DNA from: Gaiellasilicea sp963806955
GTDB lineage: Bacteria; Actinomycetota; Thermoleophilia; Gaiellales; Gaiellaceae
DNA length: 64,000 nt
Reading direction: 5' to 3'
Assembly: GCA_963806955.1 (NCBI GenBank)
Contig: CAWDZG010000001.1
Location: 186,001-250,000, forward strand
The notes beneath the pieces were generated by a model that made no database searches, was not told the DNA's origin, and saw only the letters and a list, made by a program, of their open reading frames with translations. Numbering within the stretch: position 1 is the first letter of the stretch; every line of letters starts with the position of its first letter. This document shows, one piece after another, positions 7,039 to 16,330 of the stretch. The translations under genes were made by a program, and so were the position numbers.

Positions 7039-8904
7039 ATGCACGACGGTTCCTGGACGATCGAGCCCTGCGAGTACGAGCAGGTGAAGGCCCTCGCCGA
7101 TGCACTCGGGTTGAGCGAGACCACCGCCTCGATCCTGGTCCGGCGGGGCTACGACGACGTCGAGGCCGCCCGCGCATTCGTGCACGGCGAGATCGAGCCG
7201 CACGACCCCTTTCAGCTCGGCGACATGGCCGCGGCGGTCGAGCGGATCCGGGCCGCGATCGCTGCCGGAGAGCGGATCTGCGTGCACGGCGACTACGACG
7301 TCGACGGGATCTGCGCGACCGCGCTCGCCGTCCTGACGCTACGAGAGCTCGGCGCCGATGTGGAGTGGCATCTGCCCAGCCGCTTCGAGGAGGGCTACGG
7401 CGTCTCGGGCGACACGATCTCGCGGCTCGCGGACGAGGGTTGCGCGCTGCTGCTCACGGTCGACTGCGGGATCACGGCGGTCGAGGAGGTCGCAGCGGCG
7501 AAGGCCCGCGGCCTCGACGTGATCGTCACCGACCATCATCGTCCCGGGCCGGCGCTGCCCGACTGCCCGATCGTCGCCACCCGCCCGTCCGACTATCCGT
7601 TCCCGGAGCTCTGCGGCACCGGCGTCGTCTGCAAGCTCGCGCAGGCCCTCGGCGTCGACGTCTCCCCGTATCTCGATCTCGTCGCGCTCGCGACGGTCGC
7701 CGACGTCGTTCCCCTGCTCGACGAGAACCGCTCGCTCGCGATTGCCGGTCTCCGCGCGCTCGCCCGCACGCAGCGCCCCGGCTTGCAGGCGCTGATGCGG
7801 AACGCGCGCGTCGATCCGGCCGCCGTCGATGCCGCAGCCGTCGGCTTCCGCCTCGCGCCTCGCATCAACGCGGCCGGCCGGCTCGGCCGTCCGGACGCCG
7901 CGCTCGAGCTGCTCCTCACGGCCGACAAGGAGGAGGCGACGCGGCTCGCGGCCGAGCTCGAGACGCTGAACCAGGACCGGCAGGCGGTCGAGAACCGGAT
8001 CCTGCGTGCCGCCGTCGCCGAGGTCGAGTCGTGGCCCGAGCCGAAGCGCCGCCGGCGCGGCTACGTGATCTGGGGTGAGGACTGGCACGAGGGCGTGATC
8101 GGGATCGTCGCCTCGCGCCTCGTCGAGCGCTTCAACCGCCCGGTCGTCCTGATCGCGGGGACGGCCGACGAGTGGAAGGGATCGGGCCGCTCGCTGCCGG
8201 CTTTCGACCTGCATGGTGCTCTCGCGGCGTGCTCGCACCACCTGCGCCGCTTCGGCGGCCATCGCGCCGCCGCGGGGCTCTCGATCGACCCGACGGAGCT
8301 CGACGATTTCGCGGCGGCCTTCGCCGCGCACGCCGATGCGGAGCTCGTCGAGGACGATCTCGCTCCGGTGACGCGCATCGACGCGATCGTGCCGGGCTCG
8401 GCGCTCACGCTCGCTCTCGCGACCGAGCTGGAGCGGCTCGCGCCGTTCGGGCTCGGGAATCCGGATGTCAACCTGCTCGTCCCTGCCTGCGAGGCGGTGC
8501 AGCCGGGCGTCGTCGGAGAGGGGAAGCACCTGCGCTTCCGTGTCCGCCAGGGCGGCCTCGACGCGGGCAGCGCGATCGCCTTTGGGCTCGGCCCCCAGCT
8601 CGACCGCATGCGCCGGCCCGTCCAGTACGACATCGCCTGCCGGTTGAAGGAGAACCGCTGGAATGGCACCGTCGCGCCGCAGCTGGTCGTGCGCCGGATC
8701 TTCGACGCTCCGGACGGCTACGACGAGCTGCGCGAGCGTCTCGCCGGCCTCTGGCGGGCCGGGGAGGAGGCGTGGAACGCGGATGCGCGAGCGATCTTCG
8801 CCGAGCTCGAGCTGGCCGCGGGTGCGCGCCGTCAGCTGTACGAGTCGGAGTCGTTCAGAACGCTGCTGGCCGGAACTTCGCTCGAGCTGCCGCGCGCGGC
8901 CTAG
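7039..8904 (+). CDS. recJ: Single-stranded-DNA-specific exonuclease RecJ
   Basis: A 5'-3' ssDNA exonuclease of recombination, mismatch and base-excision repair. The 621-residue protein has the DHH phosphoesterase motifs ICVHGDYDVDGICATAL, TVDCGIT and VTDHHRPG. The DHHA1 domain follows (GVIGIVASRLVERFNRPVV, then GSGRSLPAFDL and RFGGHRAAAGL), then an OB-like C-terminus. TACCGT lies nine bases upstream of ATG at 7039, so a leaderless start is possible. Confidence 0.93.
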   Translation: MHDGSWTIEPCEYEQVKALADALGLSETTASILVRRGYDDVEAARAFVHGEIEPHDPFQLGDMAAAVERIRAAIAAGERICVHGDYDVDGICATALAVLTLRELGADVEWHLPSRFEEGYGVSGDTISRLADEGCALLLTVDCGITAVEEVAAAKARGLDVIVTDHHRPGPALPDCPIVATRPSDYPFPELCGTGVVCKLAQALGVDVSPYLDLVALATVADVVPLLDENRSLAIAGLRALARTQRPGLQALMRNARVDPAAVDAAAVGFRLAPRINAAGRLGRPDAALELLLTADKEEATRLAAELETLNQDRQAVENRILRAAVAEVESWPEPKRRRRGYVIWGEDWHEGVIGIVASRLVERFNRPVVLIAGTADEWKGSGRSLPAFDLHGALAACSHHLRRFGGHRAAAGLSIDPTELDDFAAAFAAHADAELVEDDLAPVTRIDAIVPGSALTLALATELERLAPFGLGNPDVNLLVPACEAVQPGVVGEGKHLRFRVRQGGLDAGSAIAFGLGPQLDRMRRPVQYDIACRLKENRWNGTVAPQLVVRRIFDAPDGYDELRERLAGLWRAGEEAWNADARAIFAELELAAGARRQLYESESFRTLLAGTSLELPRAA

Positions 8905-9079
8905 GGGCGGGGCGCACGGTCCGGGCGGTCTCGTCCAGGGCCACGAGCAGCCGCGCGACCCGACGGGCCTTGCGTTCCTGGCGGCGGGTTGAGAGAGACA
9001 TGGACAGCATCGTTCTGTCCTGTAACGGACACTCCTGCGGGGGAGATTCGCCCGCGGACCCTCCGAGTACACTGAGTTC

Positions 9080-11287
9080 GTGGCTGTCGTCGACACCGAG
9101 CGCCATCACCAGGACCTCGTCGACGAGCTGATTGCGGCCGTCGAGGCCTACAACCCGGGAGTCGACCGGGAGCTGCTCGCCCGCGCCTTCCACTTCGCCG
9201 CGCGCGCCCACGTGGGCCAGCTGCGGCGCTCGGGCGAGCCGTTCGTCCACCATCCGTGGGCGGTCGCGAAGGTATGTGCGGAGCTCCGCCTCGACGAGCA
9301 GTCGCTCGCCGCAGCGCTCCTGCACGACGTGGTCGAGGACACCGAGGTCGACCTCGACGAGCTGCGCGCCGAGTTCGGCGACGAGATCGCTCAGCTGGTC
9401 GAGGGCGTCACGAAGCTGACCCGGACGACCTTCCAGACGCGCGAGCAGTCCGACGCCGAGAACTACCGCAAGATGATCGTGGCGATGGCGCAGGACGTGC
9501 GAGTGATCCTGATCAAGCTCGCCGACCGCCTCCACAACATGCGCACGATCGAGTACACGGGCAAGCAGGCGCAGGTGCGGAAGGCGAAGGAGACGCTCGA
9601 GGTCTACGCGCCACTCGCGCACCGGCTCGGGATCCACGCGATGAAGTGGGAGCTCGAGGACCGCTCGTTCGAGATCCTGCACCCGCGCAAGTACGCCGAG
9701 ATCAAGGCGATGGTGGCCGACCGGCGGGCCGACCGCGAGGCTGCGGTCGGGAAGGCCGGCGAGATCCTCGGCGTGGAGCTGGCGAAGGTCGACATCCCCG
9801 CGGAGATCGCGGGGCGCGCGAAGCACTTCTATTCGATCTACGACAAGATGGCCAAGAAGGGCCGCGAGTTCAACGAGATCTACGACCTGACCGCGATGCG
9901 GGTCACCGTCGAGCGGGGCGGCGACGAGGGCACGCGCGACTGCTACGGCGCGCTCGGTCTGATCCACTCGCTCTGGAAGCCGATGCCCGGGCGGTTCAAG
10001 GACTTCATCGCGATGCCGAAGTTCAACCGCTACCGCTCGCTGCACACGACCGTGATCGGCCCGGAAGGGACGCCGCTCGAGATCCAGGTGCGGACGCGCG
10101 AGATGCACGAGGAGGCCGAGTACGGCATCGCCGCGCACTGGCTCTACAAGCGCGGCAAGGGCAAGGCCGACGACGAATGGCTGACCTGGGTGAAGTCGCT
10201 GATGGACTGGCAGGAGAACGAGGCCGATCCACGCGAGTTCATGAAGACGTTCCGCACCGATCTCTTCGACGACGAGGTCTACGTGTTCACGCCGAAGGGC
10301 GAGGTGAAGACGCTGCCGCAGGGCGCGACGCCGATCGACTTCGCCTACGCGGTGCACACGGATGTCGGCCACAAGACGGTCGGCGCGAAGATCAACGGCC
10401 GCATCGTCCCGCTCCACTACCGGCTCAAGAACGGCGACTTCGTCGAGATCCTGACGTCGAAGTCGGGCCGCGGGCCGTCGCGCGACTGGGTCAGCCTCGC
10501 CGCCTCCTCGAAGGCCCGCAACAAGATCCGCCAGTGGTTCCAGCGCGAGACGCGCGGTGAGACCGAGGCGAAGGGTCGCGAGATGCTCGACAACGCGCTC
10601 AAGGCGCAGAACCTGCCGTACCGCAAGCTGCAGGGCTCGGCTGTGCTCGCACAGGTGATCCGCGAGACCGGCTTCCGCAAGGCCGAGGACTTCTACGTCG
10701 CGCTCGGCGCCGGGAAGCTGCAGACGAACCTGATCGTGAACAAGGTGCTGAACCGGCTCAAGACCGAGGAGGTCGCCGAGGAGGCCGTCGTGCCGCTGAA
10801 GGCGCCGAAGGCCCGCTCGACCGTCGCCGGCGACACGCTCGGGATCAAGGTGCAGGGGCTCGACGACGTGCTCGTGCGCCTGGCGAAGTGCTGCACGCCG
10901 GTGCCGGGCGACCCGATTCTTGGCTACATCTCGCTGGGGCGCGGGATCACGATCCATCGCGAGGACTGTCCGAACGCGAAGGCGCTGAAGCGCAACCCGG
11001 AGCGGTTCACGCCCGTGGAGTGGGAAGGAACGGCGACAACGTCGAGCTTCCGCGTGCAGATCGCCGTCGACTCGTTCGACCGGCCGCGCCTGCTCGAGGA
11101 CGTGGCGCGGAGCTTCGCCGAGCACGGCGCCAACATCGTCTCCTACGGCGGTGTCGTCGAGGACGGGATGGCCCGCAACTGGTACACCGCCGAGGTCGGA
11201 GACGTGAAGGAGCTGCGTGCGCTCCTGAGCGTGCTCCGCAACCTCGACGGCGTGTTCGACGCGTATCGCATGACGCCCGGAGGCTGA
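9080..11287 (+). CDS. rel: Bifunctional (p)ppGpp synthetase/hydrolase
   Basis: Controls the stringent response by making and degrading (p)ppGpp on the ribosome. The 735-residue protein has an intact HD hydrolase site (VHHP at 57-60, LLHDVVEDTEVD at 81-92), the synthetase core (EIYDLTAMRV, FNRYRSLHTTVIG, LEIQVRT), a TGS domain (VYVFTPKGEVKTLPQGATP), a Cys-containing conserved region (LAKCCTPVPGDPILG) and a C-terminal ACT domain. Both catalytic halves look functional. GTG at 9080 lies six bases after TACACT (9068-9073), so it is leaderless. Confidence 0.95.
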   Translation: MAVVDTERHHQDLVDELIAAVEAYNPGVDRELLARAFHFAARAHVGQLRRSGEPFVHHPWAVAKVCAELRLDEQSLAAALLHDVVEDTEVDLDELRAEFGDEIAQLVEGVTKLTRTTFQTREQSDAENYRKMIVAMAQDVRVILIKLADRLHNMRTIEYTGKQAQVRKAKETLEVYAPLAHRLGIHAMKWELEDRSFEILHPRKYAEIKAMVADRRADREAAVGKAGEILGVELAKVDIPAEIAGRAKHFYSIYDKMAKKGREFNEIYDLTAMRVTVERGGDEGTRDCYGALGLIHSLWKPMPGRFKDFIAMPKFNRYRSLHTTVIGPEGTPLEIQVRTREMHEEAEYGIAAHWLYKRGKGKADDEWLTWVKSLMDWQENEADPREFMKTFRTDLFDDEVYVFTPKGEVKTLPQGATPIDFAYAVHTDVGHKTVGAKINGRIVPLHYRLKNGDFVEILTSKSGRGPSRDWVSLAASSKARNKIRQWFQRETRGETEAKGREMLDNALKAQNLPYRKLQGSAVLAQVIRETGFRKAEDFYVALGAGKLQTNLIVNKVLNRLKTEEVAEEAVVPLKAPKARSTVAGDTLGIKVQGLDDVLVRLAKCCTPVPGDPILGYISLGRGITIHREDCPNAKALKRNPERFTPVEWEGTATTSSFRVQIAVDSFDRPRLLEDVARSFAEHGANIVSYGGVVEDGMARNWYTAEVGDVKELRALLSVLRNLDGVFDAYRMTPGG

Positions 11288-11308
11288 CGTCACACCGAGA
11301 TCGGGTGG

Positions 11309-12010
11309 CTACGCGGCCGCCGGCGGCTCGTCCTCGCCGCGGAAGCCGAAGCCTGCGTCGTCGGCTGGCGGGCCGGAGCCGTGACGGCCTGGCCCGTGCC
11401 CGCGCTTGCCCTCGGGGCGCTCGCCGTTGACGCGGGCGGTGATCCGCTCCTTCAGCCCGGCCACCTTCGCGTCCCGCTGCGCCTTCGTCAGCTTCCCGGC
11501 TGCGACCGCCGCGTCGAGCTCCTTCGTCTCGTCCGCGACCAGCGCTGCGACGAGCCCGTCGACAGTCTTGCCCTGCGTGGTGCCGGCCACGTCGGCGAGC
11601 GTCTTCCCGCTCCGAAGTTGCGTCCGCAGCGCGTCCTCGGTGACGCCGAGGTAGGTGGCGGCGGCATCGAGATGATGGCCGAAGCCGCCGCCGCGATGCT
11701 TCCCGCCGCCGGGGCCTCCGCGCACGCCGAAGAGCGGGAACGTGCCGGCCTGGATGGCGGCCTTGAGCTCGTCGCCGCGCTCCTTGGTGAGCGTGCCGGC
11801 CTTGACGGCCGCGTCGATCCGGTTCGCCAGGGCCTGCTCGAGCGCGTCGTTCAGCTTGGCCGGGTCGACGCCGAGCTGCTTGGCCGCGTCGTCGAGGACG
11901 GCCTTGCTCTCCTCACGCGGGGTCAGCTTGGTCGCACCGATCGCGGCTCCGGTGCCGACGACCGCGAGGGCCGTGCCGGCTCCGACTGCGAGCTTTGTCC
12001 TTCGTTTCAT
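11309..12010 (-). CDS. Secreted helical-repeat protein, paralogue of 13251-13898
   Basis: A 233-residue protein with a signal peptide or anchor (LAVGAGTALAVVGTGAAIGA). It then has repeated helical units (DAAKQLGVDPAKLNDALEQA and AATYLGVTEDALRTQLRSGK) and a Gly/His/Arg/Pro-rich tail. Gly-His-rich loops (GGGKHRGGGFGHH) suggest metal or surface binding. It shares layout and many residues with the gene at 13251-13898. The two flank htrA and lie under the adjacent two-component system, so an envelope-stress role is likely but inferred. Confidence 0.8.
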   Translation of the reverse strand: MKRRTKLAVGAGTALAVVGTGAAIGATKLTPREESKAVLDDAAKQLGVDPAKLNDALEQALANRIDAAVKAGTLTKERGDELKAAIQAGTFPLFGVRGGPGGGKHRGGGFGHHLDAAATYLGVTEDALRTQLRSGKTLADVAGTTQGKTVDGLVAALVADETKELDAAVAAGKLTKAQRDAKVAGLKERITARVNGERPEGKRGHGPGRHGSGPPADDAGFGFRGEDEPPAAA

Positions 12011-12033
12011 GACTGCTCCCTTTCGGTTGTTGT

Positions 12034-13111
12034 CTAGGCGCTCGGCCGGGTGCCGAGCTTTGCGTTCAGGGTCAGGGTCTCGCCGCCGCGCTCCACCGTC
12101 AGCTTCACGGTGTCGCCGGGCGCGTTCGAGTCGACCAGCGCGCGCAGGTCGTCGGCCGATTCGACCGTCTTCCCGTCGAGCTTGGTGACGATGTCGCCGC
12201 TGCGGAGACCTGCAGCCGCCGCCGGCGTCCCGGCGCGGACCTCGGCGATGCTCGCGCCGCCTACCGAGCCGGCGACGTCCTCGGTCGCGACGCCGAGGTA
12301 GGCGTGCTCGACCGAGCCGCCTTCGATCAGCTGTGAGGCGATCCGCTCCACGGTGTCCGAGGGGACGGCGAAGCCGACGCCGTCGTTGCCGCCCGAGTCG
12401 CTCTCGATCTGCGAGTTGATCCCGACCACCTTGCCGCTCAGGTCGAGCAGAGGGCCGCCCGAGTTGCCGTGGTTGATCGCGGCGTCGGTCTGGATCGCGT
12501 CGTCGATCGTGAAGTTGTTCGGAGCCTTGATCTGGCGGCCGAGCGCGCTGACGATGCCGGCGGTAACGGTCTGCTCGAGCCCGAACGGGCTGCCGATCGC
12601 GACCACGCCCTCGCCGACCTCGAGCGAGGAGGAGCTGCCCGAGTGCGAGCGGCCGGAGCAGCGAAGCAGGTGCGTCCACGTCGAGCACCGCCACGTCCGT
12701 GGAGGGGTCGCTGCCGACGACGCGTGCGTCGTAGCTCTTTCCGTTCCAGAACTTGACCGAGACGGTCGTCGCGCCGGCGACGACGTGCTGATTCGTGATC
12801 ACGTGTCCGTTGCGGTCGTAGACGAAGCCGGAGCCCTGCGACTGCTGGGAGCCGCCACCGCCGAACGGCGTCGTCTGCCCCGTCGAGGAGACGGAGATCT
12901 CGACAACGCCCTGGTGGCTGCGCTTGTAGATCTCCGCGACCGAGCCGTTTCCGGTACTCACGACCGGGGAGGCCGAGTTGACCGTGGCCTGCGGCGAGCT
13001 GTCGTCGTCGCCGAAGGCGGTGCCGATTGCGGTCACACCGCCCGCGCCCGCGAGGGTGGCGGCGCTCAGTGCGACTACAAGAGTTGTCCTGGAGCGTTTG
13101 AAGTGCTGCAT
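12034..13111 (-). CDS. HtrA/DegP-like serine protease with PDZ domain (frameshifted)
   Basis: An envelope quality-control protease. After an N-terminal membrane anchor (TTLVVALSAATLAGAGGVTA) come the trypsin-fold motifs: VITNQHVVAG (His), STDVAVLDVD (Asp) and INHGNSGGPLLDL (Ser), then a PDZ domain (YLGVATEDVA, GLRSGDIVTKLDGKTV). The frame breaks near 12637, between LRPLALG and SLEVGEGVVAIGSPFG; one extra or two missing bases restore about 358 residues. All catalytic residues survive, so this is probably a sequence error. Order and content resemble the mycobacterial MprAB-PepD locus. Confidence 0.85.
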
Positions 13112-13163
13112 CGTCGTCCTTTCGCAAGCTGCGTCGTCGTGTACACCAGTCCAGCAGGCGTTC

Positions 13164-13204
13164 CTAAGGCCACCCTGAGAGGCGTCTAAGAAGCGCCTAA
13201 GAAG
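13164..13204. promoter_or_regulatory. Four 11-bp direct repeats upstream of htrA
   Basis: CTAAGG, CTGAGA, CTAAGA and CTAAGA start at 13164, 13175, 13186 and 13197, exactly one helical turn apart, 53-95 bp upstream of the htrA start. Tandem half-sites with an 11-bp period are the hallmark of OmpR/PhoB-family response-regulator binding. The regulator encoded at 15383-16057 is the obvious candidate. Confidence 0.7.
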
Positions 13205-13250
13205 TCGCGCCCGCCCCGCAGAAGGGGGCGAGGCGGGCACGATCCTCGGC

Positions 13251-13898
13251 TCAGGCGTCGTCGGGTGCGCCGGCCGGCGGCGGTCCGCCGTGCCCGCCCC
13301 GGGAGCCGGAGCCGAGCTCGCCGGCGACGGCAGCCTCGATCCGGTCGCTCAGATCCGCGAGGATGGACGTTCGCCGCTCGGCGGTGAGCTTCCCTGCGGC
13401 GACCTTCTCGTCGATGTCGGCCGTCGCGGCCGTGACGAGGGCGGTCACGAGCCCCGCGCTGGTCTTGCCCTTCGCCTTCGCCACGTCGGCGAGCGTGTCG
13501 CCCGAGCGGAGGCTCGTGCGGAGCGAGTCCTCGGTCACGCCGAGGTAGGACGCGGCCGCGGTGAAGTCGACGAAGCCGCGATGGCCGTGCCCGCCGCGGC
13601 CCGGCCCCAGCCCGACGATGGGAACCTCGCCCGCCGCGATGCGCTGCTTCATCGCCGTGCCCTGGGCCTCGGTCATGCTGCCGTCGGCGACGGCCGCGTC
13701 GACCCGGTTCTCCAGCGCCTTCTGCAGCGCGTCCTCCAGCTTCGTGGAGCTGACACCGAGCTGCTTCGCGGCGTCGGCGACGACGGCGTCGCTCTCCGCG
13801 GTCGGCGAGAGCTTGTCGGCGGCGACTGCCGCTCCCACTCCGAGGACGGCCGCGAGAGCCGCGGTGCCACCGGCGAGCTTGAGCTTCAGATTCTTCAT
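13251..13898 (-). CDS. Secreted helical-repeat protein, paralogue of 11309-12010
   Basis: A 215-residue protein with a signal peptide (LAGGTAALAAVLGVGAAVAA) and the same repeated units as its paralogue (AAKQLGVSSTKLEDALQKAL, AASYLGVTEDSLRTSLRSGD). It also has a Gly/His/Arg linker and a Gly/Pro tail. It lies between the sensor kinase and htrA on the minus strand. Its upstream region carries the same kind of 11-bp repeat array as htrA, so both are probably activated together. Confidence 0.8.
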   Translation of the reverse strand: MKNLKLKLAGGTAALAAVLGVGAAVAADKLSPTAESDAVVADAAKQLGVSSTKLEDALQKALENRVDAAVADGSMTEAQGTAMKQRIAAGEVPIVGLGPGRGGHGHRGFVDFTAAASYLGVTEDSLRTSLRSGDTLADVAKAKGKTSAGLVTALVTAATADIDEKVAAGKLTAERRTSILADLSDRIEAAVAGELGSGSRGGHGGPPPAGAPDDA

Positions 13899-13950
13899 GA
13901 CGTGCTCCTTTCGGTCGTGTTCGTTGACCTCTGGAGCGTCGCGGCCGGCC

Positions 13951-13989
13951 CTAAGACCTGCGTGAAAGGAGCCGAAGAAGTTCCTAAGT
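13951..13989. promoter_or_regulatory. Four 11-bp-period repeats upstream of the secreted protein
   Basis: CTAAGA, GTGAAA, CGAAGA and CTAAGT start at 13951, 13962, 13973 and 13984, 53-91 bp before the start of 13251-13898 and touching the sensor kinase stop. The outer two fit the CTAAGA consensus of the htrA array; the inner two are weaker. Spacing and distance to the start match the htrA array. Confidence 0.6.
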
Positions 13990-15324
13990 GTTCGGCAGGC
14001 GAAGGCGCATCCGGGTGCCGCCGCCCTCGGCCGGCTCCGCGGTGACGGCGCCGCCGTGTGCCTCCGCCACCTGCCGCACGATCGCGAGGCCGAGCCCCGA
14101 GCCAGGCTGGCCGCGCGCGGCAGGCGAGCGGTAGAAGCGATCGAAGACGAACGGGAGGTCATCCGGGTCGATGCCCGGCCCTCGGTCGCGGACGACGACC
14201 TCGCCGCCGCTGACCTTCACGTCGATCTCGCCGCCGGGCGGGCTCCACTTCGCGGCGTTGTCGAGCAGGTTCGAGATCGCGCGCTCGATCGTCGCCGGGA
14301 CGCCGCGGACGAGCGTCTCCTCGAGCTCGGGGCGGAACGAGGCACCCGGCCTGTTGCGGCGGGTGCGCTCGATCGCGTCTGCCGTGACGAGGTCGAGGCG
14401 GACGTCTTGCGGCTCGGCGGGCGTCTGGTCGCCGCGGGCCAGCTCGACGAGCTCGGCGATCAGCGCGGTCATCTCCGTCAGCTGCTCGGTCACGTCGCGC
14501 AGGAGTTGCTCGCGCTCGCCCGGCGGCAGGGCCTGGTCGCGTGCGAGTACCTCGATGTTCGTGCGCAGGCTCGTCAGCGGCGTGCGCAGCTCGTGGGACG
14601 CGTCTGAGACGAGCCGGCGCTGCGCCTGCGCGGAGTCCTCGAGCGCTCCGAGCATCGCGTTGAACGTCGTCGCGAGGCGGGAGAGCTCGTCGGTGCCGGA
14701 CGCGTCGATCCGGCGGGACAGGTCGCGGGTCTCCGAGACCTCCTCCGCGGTCCGCGTCAGCCGCTGCACGGGCGCGAGCACCGCGCGCGCCACGGCGAGG
14801 CCGAGCATCGCCGCCAGAGCGATTCCCGCGAGCGCCAGCCCGATCAGATAGCGGCTGACCCGGCCGAGCACCCGGTCGACCTCCTCGAGCGAGCGGGCGA
14901 CCTGGAGCGCGTAGCCTCCCTGCCGCAGCGGCAACGTCAGCACGCGGACGTGCGTGCCGTCCACCGTGGCGTCTTCGTAGAACGGCTCGCCGACGTCCCC
15001 TTGCGCGGCGGCGAGTGCATGCTGCGAGACCGGCAGCTTCGACGTGGCGTCCCGTGGCACGATCGCCTGCCCGTCCGCGCGGACGAGCTGGGTGAAGACG
15101 GCGACGCCGCCGAAGCGCTCGGGCGGGATCCCCAGGAACTGCTCGCCGTCCCGATCGCCGAGGATGCTGAGACGCGGCAGCGCCGCGGCGCGCGAGGTCA
15201 GCGTCTCGTCGACCTGGCTTCGCAGTTCGCTGCGCACGATCGCGTAGGTGATCGCCGACGCTGCAACGACCGCGACCGCCACCGCGGCCGCGGCCGCGAG
15301 CGTCAGGCGGGCGCGGAAGCTCAC
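13984..15324 (-). CDS. Two-component sensor histidine kinase (MprB-like)
   Basis: A 446-residue membrane kinase. TM1 is near residues 8-30 and TM2 near 160-180, with an extracytoplasmic sensor domain between them. A HAMP linker (RLTRTAEEVSETRDLSRRID) follows, then HisKA with the phospho-acceptor His (SDASHELRTPLTSLRTNIEV) and HATPase_c (SNLLDNAAKWSPPGGEI, VRDRGPGIDPDDLPFVFDRF, GSGLGLAIVRQVAEAHGG). It lies downstream of its regulator and upstream of the secreted proteins and HtrA, the likely output. Confidence 0.92.
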   Translation of the reverse strand: MSFRARLTLAAAAAVAVAVVAASAITYAIVRSELRSQVDETLTSRAAALPRLSILGDRDGEQFLGIPPERFGGVAVFTQLVRADGQAIVPRDATSKLPVSQHALAAAQGDVGEPFYEDATVDGTHVRVLTLPLRQGGYALQVARSLEEVDRVLGRVSRYLIGLALAGIALAAMLGLAVARAVLAPVQRLTRTAEEVSETRDLSRRIDASGTDELSRLATTFNAMLGALEDSAQAQRRLVSDASHELRTPLTSLRTNIEVLARDQALPPGEREQLLRDVTEQLTEMTALIAELVELARGDQTPAEPQDVRLDLVTADAIERTRRNRPGASFRPELEETLVRGVPATIERAISNLLDNAAKWSPPGGEIDVKVSGGEVVVRDRGPGIDPDDLPFVFDRFYRSPAARGQPGSGLGLAIVRQVAEAHGGAVTAEPAEGGGTRMRLRLPNT

Positions 15325-15382
15325 TGTTCCCGCTCCGATGCCGGCAGAGCCGGCACCTCCGCTCCTGGCAGCTCCGTCAAGC

Positions 15383-16057
15383 CTACGCCGCCTCCCGCAG
15401 CGCGTAGCCGACGCCGCGAACCGTCTGGATCAGGCGCGGGCCGCCGTGCTGCTCCGTCTTGCGGCGGAGGTAGCCGATGTAGACGTCGAGCGAGTTCGAG
15501 CCGAAGCCGAAGTCGTAGCCCCAGACCCGCTCGAAGATCACCGATCGCGTCAGCACCTGGCGTGGGTTGAGCAGGAAGAGCTCGAGCAGCGAGAACTCGG
15601 TTCGCGTCAGCTCGATCGGCTCTCCGTCGCGCTGCGCCAGCCGAGTCGAGGGGTCGAGCTGGAGGTCGGAGAACCGCAGGACCTCGCCCTCCTGCGGGCC
15701 GGCGCGGCGCAGCAGTGCGCGCAGCCGCGCCAACAGCTCCTCGAGCGCGAACGGCTTCACGACGTAGTCGTCGGCGCCCGCGTCGAGCCCTGCCACCCGG
15801 TCCTCGACCTCGTCGCGGGCCGTCAGCATCAGCACCGGCAGCGTGCTGCCGCGGCTGCGGAGCCGCCTGCAGGTCTCGAGGCCGTCGAGCCGGGGCATCG
15901 AGACGTCGAGCACGACGGCGTCGACGCCGTCGCCGGCGAGCCGCTCGAGCGCCTCCTGGCCGTCGCCGGCCAACTCGACCTCGTAGCCCTCGAGCTGCAG
16001 CGCACGACGGAGCGACTCGCGCACCGCCGGTTCGTCGTCGACGAGGAGAATGGTCAT
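15383..16057 (-). CDS. OmpR-family response regulator (MprA-like)
   Basis: A 224-residue regulator: receiver domain (TILLVDDEPAVRES, phospho-Asp in VVLDVSMPRLDGLE, Lys in DDYVVKPFALEELLAR) followed by a winged helix (LTRTEFSLLELFLLNPRQVL, then SLDVYIGYLRRKTE and IQTVRGVGYALR). I chose ATG at 16057, seven bases after CACAAT, over the ATGs at 16066 and 16075. It is first of the locus. A CTAAGA/ATGAGA pair with 11-bp spacing (16080-16096) just upstream suggests autoregulation. Confidence 0.92.
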   Translation of the reverse strand: MTILLVDDEPAVRESLRRALQLEGYEVELAGDGQEALERLAGDGVDAVVLDVSMPRLDGLETCRRLRSRGSTLPVLMLTARDEVEDRVAGLDAGADDYVVKPFALEELLARLRALLRRAGPQEGEVLRFSDLQLDPSTRLAQRDGEPIELTRTEFSLLELFLLNPRQVLTRSVIFERVWGYDFGFGSNSLDVYIGYLRRKTEQHGGPRLIQTVRGVGYALREAA

Positions 16058-16106
16058 CGCTGACATTGTGCGCACGCAGATGAGAGCGGCCTAAGAACGC
16101 GGATCA

Positions 16107-16156
16107 CTCGTTCGAGGGATCGTCCCTCGAACGAGGGGGTTACCTCGTTCAAGGGA
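16107..16156. repeat. Three copies of a 13-bp sequence, two forming a perfect hairpin
   Basis: CTCGTTCGAGGGA at 16107-16119, its exact reverse complement at 16123-16135 after a 3-base spacer, and a third direct copy CTCGTTCAAGGGA at 16144-16156. The block lies 50-99 bp upstream of the response-regulator start, in a roughly 260-bp gene-free region. It may be an operator for another regulator or a terminator for the upstream minus-strand genes, but it has no T-tract. Confidence 0.6.
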
Positions 16157-16330
16157 TAGACGGTGCGGCGAATCTCATTACAACGAGAAGGGCAAGGGGA
16201 GAGGGGTTGCGGGCAACTGCGGCGCCCGTCCGGAGAGGCCACATCTCGGGGCGGGCGCGCGGCCCACGAAGGACGCCCTCTGCGGAATGCGGGATGGGGG
16301 CTAGGGCGTCCACTCCTCTCCACCGGCGGA

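Noticed and set aside
8855..9003. Minus-strand small ORF (about 48 residues, MSLSTRRQERKARRVARLL) between recJ and rel
   Set aside because: Basic and plausible, but it overlaps the recJ 3' end, has no ribosome-binding site or clear leaderless box and no recognisable family.
8855..11293. Long open frame antisense to rel (about 812 codons), and similar long antisense frames over recJ, the cyclase and carB
   Set aside because: They mirror genes with strong conserved domains and have Arg/Leu/Asp-rich composition typical of high-GC shadow frames.
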